Source: Rubricoccaceae bacterium (GTDB lineage Bacteria > Bacteroidota > Rhodothermia > Rhodothermales > Rubricoccaceae). Taken from it: DNA of 41,552 nucleotides. Numbering within the stretch: the stretch's first letter is position 1; every line of letters starts with the position of its first letter. The stretch is from contig JAHEJB010000009.1 of assembly GCA_024639085.1 (NCBI GenBank), positions 1 to 41,552 on the forward strand. Reading direction: 5' to 3'. Positions 15,697 to 23,357 of this stretch are shown in pieces. A program made the translations under genes and the position numbers. The notes beneath the pieces are model-generated. The model saw only the letters and a program-made list of their open reading frames with translations. It ran no database searches and was not told where the DNA came from.

Positions 15697-16563
15697 TCAG
15701 CCGCTGGTCAACTCGTCGAAGCGAGAGCGGAGCAATTGGACATCCTCCCACGTCGGGCGCTTCCAGTGCGGATTTCGCAGGAGCGCAGCCGGGTGGTAGG
15801 TAATCATCAGCGGCAAGCCGTGATAGTCGTGGAAAACCCCACGCAATGACGAAAGCGATGTGTTCTTTTGAAGCAGTCCATTTCCGGCTTGTTTCCCAAC
15901 GGCAAGTAGAATCTTCGGCTTTATCAGCACAATCTGCTTGTACAACATCGGGATGTGCGCGGTTACTTCCTCCGGTTTCGGATCCCGGTTCTTAGGCGGG
16001 CGGCTTTTTAGGATGTTGGCGATGTAGACATTGTCTTCGCGTGACAAATCGATCGCGGCGAGGATGTCGTCCAGGAGCTTTCCGGCACGGCCAACGAAGG
16101 CCTCGCCACGTTTGTCTTCTTCTGCGCCTGGCGCCTCGCCAATCACCATGAGGTCGGAATTCGGATTGCCAGCGCCTAGAACAGGATTAAGCCTGGTCTC
16201 ATCAATCGGGACCAGAATGTTGGACGCCAGCCACTCACCGAGTTCGTCCAACGAAGAGATATCATGCAGCGGAGAATCAGCCGGAATGAGCGCTTCTATC
16301 CGCTCGTAAGGCGACTGGATTTCGTAGCTCACATCAGTTTCAACTACGTCGTCAAGCGCGGATACCATGTCGTCGTCCTGCGTGGAATAGGTAGAAGATG
16401 GCGACTGAACGGCACGCCCATCGGGCTGTGTCGGAAGCTCGTTGAGGAACCTGATCGGCCCAACCAGCTCTCGCTGGAAAGCGAGTAGTCGTCGGGCCTC
16501 CTCAAGGGGTTCGGTCACGTCGTAAAGGCTGTAGAAATAATGAACGAGAGAGTGACCGACCAC
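15697..16563 (-). CDS. Family-4-type uracil-DNA glycosylase lacking the Fe-S cluster cysteines
   Basis: A 288-aa protein. From about residue 115 it follows family 4 UDG: 'GAGNPNSDLMVIGEAPGAEED' (motif 1, uracil and water-activating loop), 'FVGRAGKLLDDIL', 'VYIANILKSRPPKNRDPKPEE' and 'ITYHPAALLRNP' (motif 2, minor-groove loop). It would excise uracil from deaminated DNA. Oddly, the four cysteines that bind the 4Fe-4S cluster in Thermotoga-type enzymes are all changed: Asn115, Val118, Ser187 and His203 occupy those places. The N-terminal ~100 residues include a predicted helix (PLEEARRLLAFQREL) and a low-complexity Ser/Asp linker. The start is a GTG (16563) and uncertain. It sits between the SGNH hydrolase and dnaB genes. 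Confidence 0.85.
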   Translation of the reverse strand: MVGHSLVHYFYSLYDVTEPLEEARRLLAFQRELVGPIRFLNELPTQPDGRAVQSPSSTYSTQDDDMVSALDDVVETDVSYEIQSPYERIEALIPADSPLHDISSLDELGEWLASNILVPIDETRLNPVLGAGNPNSDLMVIGEAPGAEEDKRGEAFVGRAGKLLDDILAAIDLSREDNVYIANILKSRPPKNRDPKPEEVTAHIPMLYKQIVLIKPKILLAVGKQAGNGLLQKNTSLSSLRGVFHDYHGLPLMITYHPAALLRNPHWKRPTWEDVQLLRSRFDELTSG

Positions 16564-16638
16564 GCTCTTCGCGCCACGTCAGAATGTTAAGGGGTGAGCC
16601 TCTCAGTCGCAACGGCACTTCGCGACTGGTTCTGTGAA

Positions 16639-17262
16639 TTACGACTGATCTTCCGATCTTCGTAATGCAACGCGGGTAGAGAGAAGCGCTATCTCTGTCC
16701 AGGCTGAGTAGGCTTCGCCCGTCGGATGTAGTCCATCACCGACTACCATTTCCCTTTGCGTTCGGGAGAGTGGTGTGATGTCAGCATAGGCAGCCCCGAC
16801 AAGTTGCGATTCTTCTCTATTTGCCGCATTGAAAGCATCAATCTCTTTCGCAATGGCAGCGCGATCACGACCATTAGCAAACGGAGTAACGCCCCAATCC
16901 GGAATCGAGAGCACCAGAACGCGTGATGCCATTCCACCAGCAAATCCAATCGCGCGATTGAGGAGGTTGCGGAATTGAAGGCGGTACTCTTGAAGGCTCC
17001 GCTCGCGGTATTGGTTGTTCACTCCGATCAACAGTGAGGCGAAGTCGTATGGTCCTTTCGGATCGGCTTTGTCGATGCCAGCGTCAAGCTCATCCGTCGT
17101 CCAACCGGTTACGGCAATGAAGTCTGGGTTGGCGAGGGGAATGCCTTCATCTCGCAGCCCTTCTGCCAGCTGAACCGGCCACCTTTCGCTTTCTTCTACG
17201 CCTTCTCCGATCGTATAGGAGTCGCCGAGTGCAAGGTACCGGAGCGTCGGCCGAGAACTCAT
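16639..17262 (-). CDS. SGNH/GDSL-family hydrolase
   Basis: A 207-aa protein from ATG 17262, starting one base after the coaBC stop; the track start 17304 lies inside coaBC. The SGNH blocks are visible: 'LALGDSYTIGEG' (nucleophile Ser), the block II Gly in 'VTGWTTDEL', 'LLIGVNNQ' (block III Asn) and 'VVGDGLHPTGEAY' (catalytic Asp and His). Likely an esterase or lipase-type hydrolase acting on an acyl ester; with no signal peptide it is probably cytoplasmic. Substrate unknown. Translational coupling to coaBC is likely from the spacing. It is similar in length to the TesA/arylesterase subgroup. Confidence 0.85.
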   Translation of the reverse strand: MSSRPTLRYLALGDSYTIGEGVEESERWPVQLAEGLRDEGIPLANPDFIAVTGWTTDELDAGIDKADPKGPYDFASLLIGVNNQYRERSLQEYRLQFRNLLNRAIGFAGGMASRVLVLSIPDWGVTPFANGRDRAAIAKEIDAFNAANREESQLVGAAYADITPLSRTQREMVVGDGLHPTGEAYSAWTEIALLSTRVALRRSEDQS

Positions 17263-17263
17263 A

Positions 17264-18475
17264 CTATCCGACGATGAGATCGAGCAGTTGACCTGCCAGA
17301 GCAACTTTCGTCATTTGGGGAAACTCATGACGAGCGCCATCAGATCCGAAGACGACTACCCGATTCGTGTCCACTCCGAAGCCCGCTCCTTCTTCGTTGG
17401 CATGGTTCAGCACAATCCAGTCTAGATTCTTGCGCTCCAGTTTTGCAAGGGCATTCGCTTCTCCGTTCTGGGTTTCCAGCGCGAACCCGACGAGGATTTG
17501 CCCGTTTGTTTTGCGCTCGCCAATCGCTGCGAGGACATCCGGCGTACGCTTTAGCTCAAGAACGAGGTCGTCGTCCGTCTTCTTGGCTTTCTGCTCACTG
17601 ACTGAAGCGGGAGCGTAATCGGCGACGGCGGCAGCTGCTATCACAAAGTCGGCATCGGCGTGTTTGAGTGCTTCTCGATGTAGGTCCTCCGCGCTGACAA
17701 CATCAATGCGTTTGACTCCCGATGGCGTCGGTAGGGCAACCGGCCCCGCCAACAACACGACATCCGCGCCACGTTTCCTAGCCGCGTTGGCGAGAGCAAA
17801 TCCCATTGTTCCCGTCGAACCATTCGAGAGGAAGCGAACAGGGTCTATCGCCTCTCGGGTTGGCCCAGCAGTGATCAACACCTTCTTCACTGCCAGCGAT
17901 TTGTTCGTAGATGCCTGACCATCCAACCATTCGCCGATGAACGCTGCGATGGATTCAGGCTCTGGAAGCCGACCCTCTCCAATCAGTCCGCTGGCGAGTT
18001 CTCCGTGTTCGGGATCCAGAATCTCGTAACCAAACGACTTCAGCCGATGCAGATTGGCCTGGGTAGCCGGGTGTTTCCACATATCGTGGTCCATCGCGGG
18101 GCAAACGAGAACCTCACAACGGGCGGAAAGCACACACGCAGTCAACATCGAATCGCAATAGCCGCTAGCCAATTTTGCGATAGTGTTCGCAGTCGCGGGA
18201 GCGATAATAAGGCCATCCGCCCACAAACCGAGGTCGACATGCTTGGTCCAGCTGCCGTCTTCGCTCTCGGGGAAAACCTCAATCAACACCTCGCGCTTGG
18301 CCAGTGTACCGATCGTCAGAGGAGAAATAAACCGCGTCGCGTCCTCCGTCATGATCGGCTGAACCTCGGCCCCAGCCTTCACGAGTTGCCGGATTAGCTC
18401 GGCAGCCTTGTACGCTGCAATGCTGCCGGTAATGCCGAGAATGAGCTTCTTTCCGTTCAGTCGAAGATCGGCCAT
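17264..18475 (-). CDS. coaBC: Bifunctional phosphopantothenoylcysteine decarboxylase / phosphopantothenate-cysteine ligase
   Basis: A 403-aa fused enzyme for two coenzyme A steps: joining cysteine to 4'-phosphopantothenate (CoaB) and decarboxylating the product (CoaC). The N-terminal flavoprotein half shows 'LGITGSIAAYKAAEL', the active-site His in 'DGSWTKHVDLGLWAD', 'APATANTIAKLASG' and 'CPAMDHDMW'. The C-terminal ligase half starts 'KKVLITAGPTREAIDPVRFLSN', with 'GSTGTMGFALA' and 'EQKAKKTDDDLVLELKRTPD'. All expected parts are present and the length is normal. It follows rpoZ, but a strong terminator lies between them, so it probably has its own promoter in the short gap. It is coupled downstream to the SGNH gene. 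Confidence 0.96.
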   Translation of the reverse strand: MADLRLNGKKLILGITGSIAAYKAAELIRQLVKAGAEVQPIMTEDATRFISPLTIGTLAKREVLIEVFPESEDGSWTKHVDLGLWADGLIIAPATANTIAKLASGYCDSMLTACVLSARCEVLVCPAMDHDMWKHPATQANLHRLKSFGYEILDPEHGELASGLIGEGRLPEPESIAAFIGEWLDGQASTNKSLAVKKVLITAGPTREAIDPVRFLSNGSTGTMGFALANAARKRGADVVLLAGPVALPTPSGVKRIDVVSAEDLHREALKHADADFVIAAAAVADYAPASVSEQKAKKTDDDLVLELKRTPDVLAAIGERKTNGQILVGFALETQNGEANALAKLERKNLDWIVLNHANEEGAGFGVDTNRVVVFGSDGARHEFPQMTKVALAGQLLDLIVG

Positions 18476-18503
18476 GGCAGTTACTGCAGGTTCAGCAAAA
18501 AAA

Positions 18504-18529
18504 TAGGGACAACGCGAGCGCCGTCCCTA
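18504..18529 (-). terminator. Strong rho-independent terminator after rpoZ
   Basis: A 7-bp stem (TAGGGAC / GTCCCTA) with a GC-rich 12-nt loop, followed on the minus strand by an uninterrupted T7 run (18503-18497). It closes the yicC-gmk-rpoZ unit ahead of coaBC. Confidence 0.9.
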
Positions 18530-18549
18530 CAGAATTCAATCAGGCTCAA

Positions 18550-18873
18550 TTAGAGCGCGACACCACCATCCGGACCAGCATTTCTGTAGTAAACCTGGTC
18601 GCTTTGTAGCTCTTCAAGGGCGAGGGCGCCTGACTTTGGACGCCGTTCGAACTCAAGCGAGATCTTTAACTGATCCTCGTTCGTCCGGAGTTCTTCGGCA
18701 GGCTCGACAAGGCCGAGATCGTCGTAATAGGCCAGTTGGCTATCAAGATCCTCCTTAGTGCGCGATGCAAGTTGGCGGGCACGTCGAGACGTAATGACGA
18801 CCGTTTCGTAGATGTTGCCGGTCATCTCGGCCAAATTCGTAATGTCGAGAGTTTCGATGTTCTTGGACGCCAT
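18550..18873 (-). CDS. rpoZ: RNA polymerase omega subunit
   Basis: A 107-aa RpoZ/Rpb6-like protein. 'NIYETVVITSRRARQLASRTKEDLD' is the conserved omega core that clamps the beta' C-terminus and helps polymerase assembly. The C-terminal half (LKISLEFERRPKSGALALEEL) is longer than E. coli omega in sequence space, as usual in Bacteroidota. Its place between gmk and coaBC is the common arrangement. A terminator follows it. Confidence 0.93.
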   Translation of the reverse strand: MASKNIETLDITNLAEMTGNIYETVVITSRRARQLASRTKEDLDSQLAYYDDLGLVEPAEELRTNEDQLKISLEFERRPKSGALALEELQSDQVYYRNAGPDGGVAL

Positions 18874-18915
18874 TTTGAAATCGTTAAGTAGGGATCAGAA
18901 AAGACCGGTTTTGCC

Positions 18916-19473
18916 TTAGCCGATCAGGAACGTACGGATGTGTGCAATGGTTTCCGAAACAGCCTGCTCAAGGTCGTCATTGACAATGATTTCGTCAAAA
19001 TCCTCGGCGTGGCTGAGTTCAAAGGCGGCTTTTTTCAGGCGAATTGCTATGTTTTCCGGCGAATCTGAGCCACGTTCAATCAAACGCTCTTCCAGCACTT
19101 CCATGGACGGAGGCCGGACAAAAAGTGTCAAGGTTCTTTCGCCATAAAGCCGCTTAACGTTTAGCGCGCCAAGGACATCGATATCAAGTAAAACGGCTTT
19201 GTTCCCCGCGTGCCGCTCAAGTTCCTCCTTCAGCGTTCCGTAAAAAAGCCCCGGGTAAACTTCCTCGTACTCAACGAACGCGTCGGCATCGATCTTCGAC
19301 GTGAACTCTTCATTGCTCAGGAAGAAATAATCGATGCCGTGCTTCTCTCCTTCCCTACGCGGCCTTGTGGTAGCGGAGGTCGAAAAACGAAGCTCATCTA
19401 CGACTTCCATCACGCGGCGAGCGATGGTTGTTTTTCCTGCACCGCTTGGTGCTGTGAGCACGATGAGCTTCAC
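18916..19473 (-). CDS. gmk: Guanylate kinase
   Basis: A 185-aa enzyme that phosphorylates GMP to GDP. The P-loop 'TAPSGAGKTTIAR' opens the protein; 'FSTSATTRPRREGEKHGIDYFF' is the GMP-binding region, and 'VLLDIDVLGALNVKR' and 'LIERGSDSPENIAIRL' form the lid. The start is a GTG at 19473, directly giving MKLIVLTAPSG; no ATG lies upstream in a better place. It begins 15 nt after the yicC stop, so both are translated from one message, and rpoZ follows about 40 nt later. Confidence 0.95.
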   Translation of the reverse strand: MKLIVLTAPSGAGKTTIARRVMEVVDELRFSTSATTRPRREGEKHGIDYFFLSNEEFTSKIDADAFVEYEEVYPGLFYGTLKEELERHAGNKAVLLDIDVLGALNVKRLYGERTLTLFVRPPSMEVLEERLIERGSDSPENIAIRLKKAAFELSHAEDFDEIIVNDDLEQAVSETIAHIRTFLIG

Positions 19474-19488
19474 AATTGGCTCGGCCTG

Positions 19489-20379
19489 TCAAACAACGTT
19501 CTGGACCTGCTCGCGAATTTTCTCCAACTCCTCTTTCATGCGAACGGCACGCTGTGCCATCTCAGAATCGTTTGCCTTCGACGCAATCGTATTGATCTCG
19601 CGGTTGAACTCCTGCGCTAGGAAATTTAATCGCCGCCCAACGGCCTCCTCCTCTCTCAAGGCATCGCGGAACTGCGCCAAATGCGAATGCAGTCGGACAC
19701 ACTCCTCGGTTACGTCAAGTTTGTCGGCTAACAAAGCGATTTCGGTTTCGAGTCTATCCTGATTTAGGCGCTCATCCGAAAGTAGTTCGCCGAGGCGATC
19801 TCGCAGCTTCTGTTGGGCTTCGGTTACGCGGACAGGTGACCGAGCTTCAACGACTTCAAGATGCCCTTCGATTGTATCGATACGCTCGAGAAGATCGCTG
19901 GCCAGCGCTTTTCCCTCTTGTTCGCGCATAGCGTTCAAGCCTTCCAACGCACTTTCCAGCGCTGGTTTTACGGCTTCCCAGGCCTCCGATTGCTCTGCTT
20001 CAAGATTCAAATCGGTTGACGTTAGAACTTCAGGGTATCGGAGAATGTGATCAATCGTGATCGGCGAGTCAGAAGGGTCGATGCCCGCCGTACTTCGAAG
20101 CTGCTCCATCATTCGTGCAATAGCCTCGGCCTTATCTCCGTCAACGCGATACTCGGCACCTCCGGCTTCTCGTTGTAGATTGAGATTCACGGTCACATTG
20201 CCCCGAATCAAGAGCTCTTTGCAGCGAGCTTGTATGGCCGGGTCGAACGCGTTCAGACTGCGAGGTCCGCGCACAGATACCTCTGCAAATCGACCGTTAA
20301 CGGAACGCACTTCTACGGTGGCTTCAGTGGCGCCGGCGCGGTGAGTTCCGCGTCCGAATCCGGTCATGCTGCGTAACAA
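19489..20379 (-). CDS. yicC: YicC-family endoribonuclease
   Basis: About 296 aa, full length for YicC/YloC. It has the signature N-terminus 'LRSMTGFGRG', the YicC-like domain 'EVRSVNGRFAEVSVRGP', and the C-terminal DUF1732 'AVGRRLNFLAQEFNREINTIASKAND', which holds conserved Glu residues thought to bind metal. The family cuts RNA, including small-RNA targets in E. coli. The start is either TTG 20379 (giving ML-RSMTGFGR, as in many homologues) or ATG 20367; the track's 20406 TTG is less likely. Upstream on the same strand lie the 153-bp repeats and tRNA-Ser, so read-through transcription from the frr side could place a repeat RNA in the yicC leader. Confidence 0.92.
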   Translation of the reverse strand: MLRSMTGFGRGTHRAGATEATVEVRSVNGRFAEVSVRGPRSLNAFDPAIQARCKELLIRGNVTVNLNLQREAGGAEYRVDGDKAEAIARMMEQLRSTAGIDPSDSPITIDHILRYPEVLTSTDLNLEAEQSEAWEAVKPALESALEGLNAMREQEGKALASDLLERIDTIEGHLEVVEARSPVRVTEAQQKLRDRLGELLSDERLNQDRLETEIALLADKLDVTEECVRLHSHLAQFRDALREEEAVGRRLNFLAQEFNREINTIASKANDSEMAQRAVRMKEELEKIREQVQNVV

Positions 20380-20448
20380 GGGCAGTGGTGTTTGCTGTGA
20401 ATACAACTGCCGAAAGCCAAGCCATCAGCAGAGTTCTTGATCTTGTGC

Positions 20449-20601
20449 AGAGAGGGATTGGCTTTCGCCCATCCCGAAGTGGGGTCCTGCAGCTGCGAAG
20501 ACTAGGACTTCGTCCTCGTGAACTCATGGAGCAATCTTCCGAGCAAGCTCGGGATCACTCCATATCGTTCACCGCGCAAAGCGCGTCTTCTTGTTGCGGA
20601 G
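20449..20601 (-). repeat. 153-bp tandem repeat unit, tRNA-distal copy
   Basis: This unit differs from the next one at a single position I can see (agctgcg versus aactgcg) plus a short divergence at its outer edge. On the tRNA-sense (minus) strand it holds several perfect mini-hairpins: CGCGC-ttt-GCGCG, CCGAGC-tt-GCTCGG and AGGAC-gaa-GTCCT, plus a CCCA/TGGG stem. Its outer end carries AATCCCTCTCT, matching the tRNA-Ser 3' end. The period of 153 is a multiple of 3, which is why a long plus-strand ORF appears through it. Confidence 0.95.
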
Positions 20602-20680
20602 AGAGAGGGATTGGCTTTCGCCCATCCCGAAGTGGGGTCCTGCAACTGCGAAGACTAGGACTTCGTCCTCGTGAACTCAT
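20555..20680 (-). other. Small basic ORF inside the tandem repeats (speculative coding)
   Basis: On the tRNA-sense strand, ATG 20680 opens a 41-codon frame starting MSSRGRSPSLRSCRTPLRDG, rich in Arg and Ser, and closing at TGA 20555. The distal repeat has the same start at 20527 with a different C-terminus running toward yicC. In E. coli the analogous tyrT repeats encode a small basic protamine-like protein (Tpr), so the resemblance in design is noted. No Shine-Dalgarno is visible, and repeat hairpins fall within the frame, so this may be chance. Confidence 0.2.
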
Positions 20681-20754
20681 GGAGCAATCTTCCGAGCAAG
20701 CTCGGGATCACTCCATATCGTTCACCGCGCAAAGCGCGTCTTCTTGTTGCGGAG
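20602..20754 (-). repeat. 153-bp tandem repeat unit, tRNA-proximal copy
   Basis: This unit abuts the tRNA-Ser gene. The 15-bp GGAGAGAGAGGGATT (plus strand, 20751-20765) that forms the tRNA acceptor 3' strand and part of the T stem reappears exactly 153 bp away at 20598-20612, so each unit carries a tRNA 3' end followed by the same downstream sequence. The unit contains the same mini-hairpins as the other copy. Confidence 0.95.
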
Positions 20755-20837
20755 AGAGAGGGATTCGAACCCTCGGTACCGGGAACCGGCACACACGCTT
20801 TCCAGGCGTGCCCCTTAAGCCACTCGGGCACCTCTCC
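20750..20837 (-). tRNA. tRNA-Ser (anticodon GGA)
   Basis: The minus strand folds as a class II tRNA of 88 nt. The acceptor stem pairs GGAGAGG with TCTCTCC (one G-T), discriminator G. The D arm is in GCCCGAGTGGCTTAAGGGGC. The anticodon loop CTGGAAA within CGCCT...AGCGTG gives anticodon GGA. A long variable arm (GTGCCGGTTCCCGGTACC) follows, and the T arm is GAGGGTTCGAATCCCTC. CCA is not encoded. It reads UCC/UCU serine codons. It lies between frr (upstream) and two tandem repeats that copy its 3' end. Confidence 0.97.
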
Positions 20838-20914
20838 AAAATTGAACGGCGTAAAACTAGAAGGATAGGGACCCTTGCCGCAATGCAGTCTTGGCAAAAT
20901 CGGGTTGTCGGGGC

Positions 20915-21484
20915 CTAGACCGCCATGATGTCCGCTTCTTTCTTCTCCAGCATCTCATCCACTTTGTCCGTGTGGTTGTCGGTATGCTTTTGAAGGCGCT
21001 CTTCCGCCTCAAACTTCATGTCCTCGGGCATCTGCTCCTCGTTGTGAAGCTTCTGAAGGTTGTTTCGTGCGTCGCGGCGGACATTGCGGATGGAGATCTT
21101 TGCCTCTTCGCCTTTGGCGTGAGCTTGCTTGGCTAGCTCAGTCCGCCGTTCTTCTGTGAGCGGCGGAATAGCGATCCGAATAAGTTCGCCGTCGTTGGTT
21201 GGATTAATGCCGAGGTTCGCCGCCTGAATGGCACGCTCGATAGCGCCCAGTTGGGTTTTATCCCACGGCTGAATGACGATCAGATCGTGGGAAGGCGTGC
21301 TGATGCTGGCAACCTGGTTTAGGGGCATCATGCTGCCGTACGCATCCACACGAACATCTTCCACCATCGTTGCACTGGCTCTGCCGGCCCGGATGTGTCC
21401 CAGTTCTGTAGCCAGGTGTTGCAGCGACTGATCCATCTGGTGGCGTGCGTCCTCAAGAAGGGCTTTAAGTTTTTCGGCGATCAT
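20915..21484 (-). CDS. frr: Ribosome recycling factor
   Basis: A 189-aa protein from ATG 21484 (MIAEKLKALLEDAR); the track's extra 30 N-terminal residues are not part of the family. Diagnostic segments are 'LGHIRAGRASATMVEDVRVDAYGSMMPLNQVASI', 'QPWDKTQLGAIERAI' and 'RRTELAKQAHAKGEEAKISIRNVRRDARN'. With EF-G it splits the post-termination ribosome. It is placed after pyrH as in most bacteria. The C-terminus (DEMLEKKEADIMAV) matches the normal end. Confidence 0.96.
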   Translation of the reverse strand: MIAEKLKALLEDARHQMDQSLQHLATELGHIRAGRASATMVEDVRVDAYGSMMPLNQVASISTPSHDLIVIQPWDKTQLGAIERAIQAANLGINPTNDGELIRIAIPPLTEERRTELAKQAHAKGEEAKISIRNVRRDARNNLQKLHNEEQMPEDMKFEAEERLQKHTDNHTDKVDEMLEKKEADIMAV

Positions 21485-21506
21485 GTCTTGTGGAGATTCA
21501 GGGTGT

Positions 21507-22283
21507 TCAGGATGCGGTTGCTGGAGTTGTCTCTGAAGCCACAACAGCTTCGGATCCGGCCTCCCAGTGGACAAGCGTTCCGACAGGTTCGCCGCGGAGT
21601 ACGCGGAGCAGGTTGCCGCGTCTGTTCATGTTAAAGACGTGCAATGGAAGGTTGCTTTCGCGAGCTAGCGTGATGGCAGTAAGGTCCATGACTCCAAGTT
21701 CGCGAGAAAGCACATCCATGCCTCCTATGGAAGCAAATCGTTCAGCAGTAGGGTCGTTCTCTGGGTCGGAAGTGAAGACACCGTCTACACGGGTGCCCTT
21801 CATAATGAGCTCGGCGTCCATTTCTGCCGCGCGGAGGGCAGCGGCCGTGTCGGTCGAAAAGTAGGGATGCCCGGTTCCTGCACCAAAAATGACTACACGG
21901 CCTTTTTCAAGGTGGCGAATCGCACGGCGCCTGATAAACGGCTCTGCGATTTCGTTCATATCGATGGCCGAGATGAGCCGCGTGTGCAGGCCCTGTTCTT
22001 CAAGCGCATCCTGCAACGCCATTCCATTGATCATGGTGGCGAGCATACCCATGTAATCCGCATGAGCTCGGGATGACATCTGGCTACCTTGAGGAGAGAC
22101 GCCTCTAAAGATGTTCCCGCCTCCTATAACCAGCGCAATCTCTGCGCCAGCATCCACAGCCTCGCGGATGTCCACGGCGTAGGCGTCCAGGATGTCGTGG
22201 TCTATGCCAAACTCTTTATTGCCGAGCAACGCCTCACCGCTGAGTTTGAGCAGAATACGGCGGTATTTGAGCGTGCCGGACAC
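21507..22283 (-). CDS. pyrH: UMP kinase
   Basis: A 258-aa amino-acid-kinase-fold enzyme that makes UDP from UMP. '[15 protein letters not shown]' opens the fold; '[13 protein letters not shown]', '[20 protein letters not shown]', '[23 protein letters not shown]' and '[21 protein letters not shown]' follow in order. The start chosen is GTG 22283, with GAGG about 6 nt upstream and the normal N-terminus. The track start at 22391 lies inside the tsf terminator hairpin and is rejected. The extra C-terminal ~15 residues ([17 protein letters not shown]) are a low-complexity tail. Neighbours tsf and frr are standard. Confidence 0.95.
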   Translation of the reverse strand: MSGTLKYRRILLKLSGEALLGNKEFGIDHDILDAYAVDIREAVDAGAEIALVIGGGNIFRGVSPQGSQMSSRAHADYMGMLATMINGMALQDALEEQGLHTRLISAIDMNEIAEPFIRRRAIRHLEKGRVVIFGAGTGHPYFSTDTAAALRAAEMDAELIMKGTRVDGVFTSDPENDPTAERFASIGGMDVLSRELGVMDLTAITLARESNLPLHVFNMNRRGNLLRVLRGEPVGTLVHWEAGSEAVVASETTPATAS

Positions 22284-22373
22284 GGCTACCTCGAAAACGG
22301 TGGGGCGGAAAGAAAAGCCACGGAAGGTACGTCGGGGCCCCTTCTCCTGACAATTGAGACGGGTTGAAACAAA

Positions 22374-22405
22374 CGTGGGGGCGTGTCGCACGACACGCCC
22401 CCACG
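22374..22405 (-). terminator. Very strong rho-independent terminator after tsf
   Basis: A perfect 15-bp palindrome (CGTGGGGGCGTGTCG, a 2-nt centre, then its exact complement), followed on the minus strand by TTTGTTT. It lies 26 nt after the tsf stop and ends the rpsB-tsf transcript ahead of pyrH. Confidence 0.92.
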
Positions 22406-22430
22406 GAATGAACTCTGATAGCGGCGAGCA

Positions 22431-23264
22431 TTAGTCGCCTAGTGCGAAGCGCACGAACCGCTTCAGTTCGGCGTTGGCGCCTTCAAGCATTTGCTTCACG
22501 CTCATCGAGGAATCTTTTACAAAGGGCTGCTCAACAAGAACGTTGTCCTTGAAGTAGCGCTCCAGCTTGCCGGTCGCAATCTTGTCCAGGATCTGTTCGG
22601 GTTTGCCTTCGTTGCGCGCGGCCTCACGGCCGATTTCGAATTCTTTCTCCTGAACCTCGGCTGGAACTTCGTCGCGCGTGGCAGCAAGCGGGTTCATGGC
22701 AGCAGCCTGCATGGCCACGTCGCGCCCAGTTGCCAGGAGGTCGCCGTCGCCGACCATCTCAACGAGCACACCAAGCTTGGAGCCGGGGTGAACGTAGCCA
22801 ATCACTTCGCCGCCGTTTGTTGTTTGCACCACGGCTACGCGACGGACATCAATCTTCTCACCAATCTTGCCAGTCATGTCGGTAAGCGCCTGCTCCACGG
22901 TACGTCCACCCTCAAAATCGAGAGCCAGAAATGCAGCACGGTCGGAAGGCATTTTCTCTAACGCCAGCGCTGCCATCCGGTCGGCAAACGACACGAAATC
23001 ATCGTTGCGTGCAACGAAGTCGGTTTCGGAGTTCACTTCAACGATAACGCCAGTTTTACGGTCATCTGTCGTTGCAACAGCCACAACGCCTTCGGAGGCG
23101 TCTCGGTCGGCGCGTTTGGCGGCAACCTTCTGGCCCTTAGTACGGAGCAGTTCGATAGCCGTGTCAAAGTCGCCGTCGGCTTCCTGGAGTGCTTTCTTGC
23201 AGTCCATCATGCCAACCCCAGTCTGTTCGCGGAGACGCTTAACGTCTTGTGCTGTGATGTTCAT
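22431..23264 (-). CDS. tsf: Elongation factor Ts
   Basis: A 277-aa EF-Ts, the GDP-exchange factor for EF-Tu. The N-terminal UBA domain 'VKRLREQTGVGMMDCKKALQEADGD' is textbook, followed by 'KVAAKRADRDASEGVV', 'VEVNSETDFVARND' (EF-Tu contact) and the C-terminal coiled-coil segment. Length is normal. It follows rpsB by about 90 nt and ends at the strong hairpin terminator. Confidence 0.97.
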   Translation of the reverse strand: MNITAQDVKRLREQTGVGMMDCKKALQEADGDFDTAIELLRTKGQKVAAKRADRDASEGVVAVATTDDRKTGVIVEVNSETDFVARNDDFVSFADRMAALALEKMPSDRAAFLALDFEGGRTVEQALTDMTGKIGEKIDVRRVAVVQTTNGGEVIGYVHPGSKLGVLVEMVGDGDLLATGRDVAMQAAAMNPLAATRDEVPAEVQEKEFEIGREAARNEGKPEQILDKIATGKLERYFKDNVLVEQPFVKDSSMSVKQMLEGANAELKRFVRFALGD

Positions 23265-23357
23265 TTCGGTACTCAGTTTTGAGATGGAATCAATAACGTG
23301 AGGCTTAAACGCAGCAAGGTTCCCCGCGCATCGGCCTCTTGCTCTGTGAAGCGGCGC

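Noticed and set aside
20449-20765. The repeated tRNA 3' end read as att sites of an integrated element
   Set aside because: The interval is only 153 bp with no integrase or cargo, so a tandem duplication explains it better than integration.
20385-20918. 177-aa plus-strand ORF running through the tandem repeats and tRNA-Ser
   Set aside because: It is antisense to the tRNA and stays open because the repeat period (153) is divisible by 3; its end (GERGIRTLGTGNRHTRF) is the well-known false peptide from an antisense tRNA-Ser gene.
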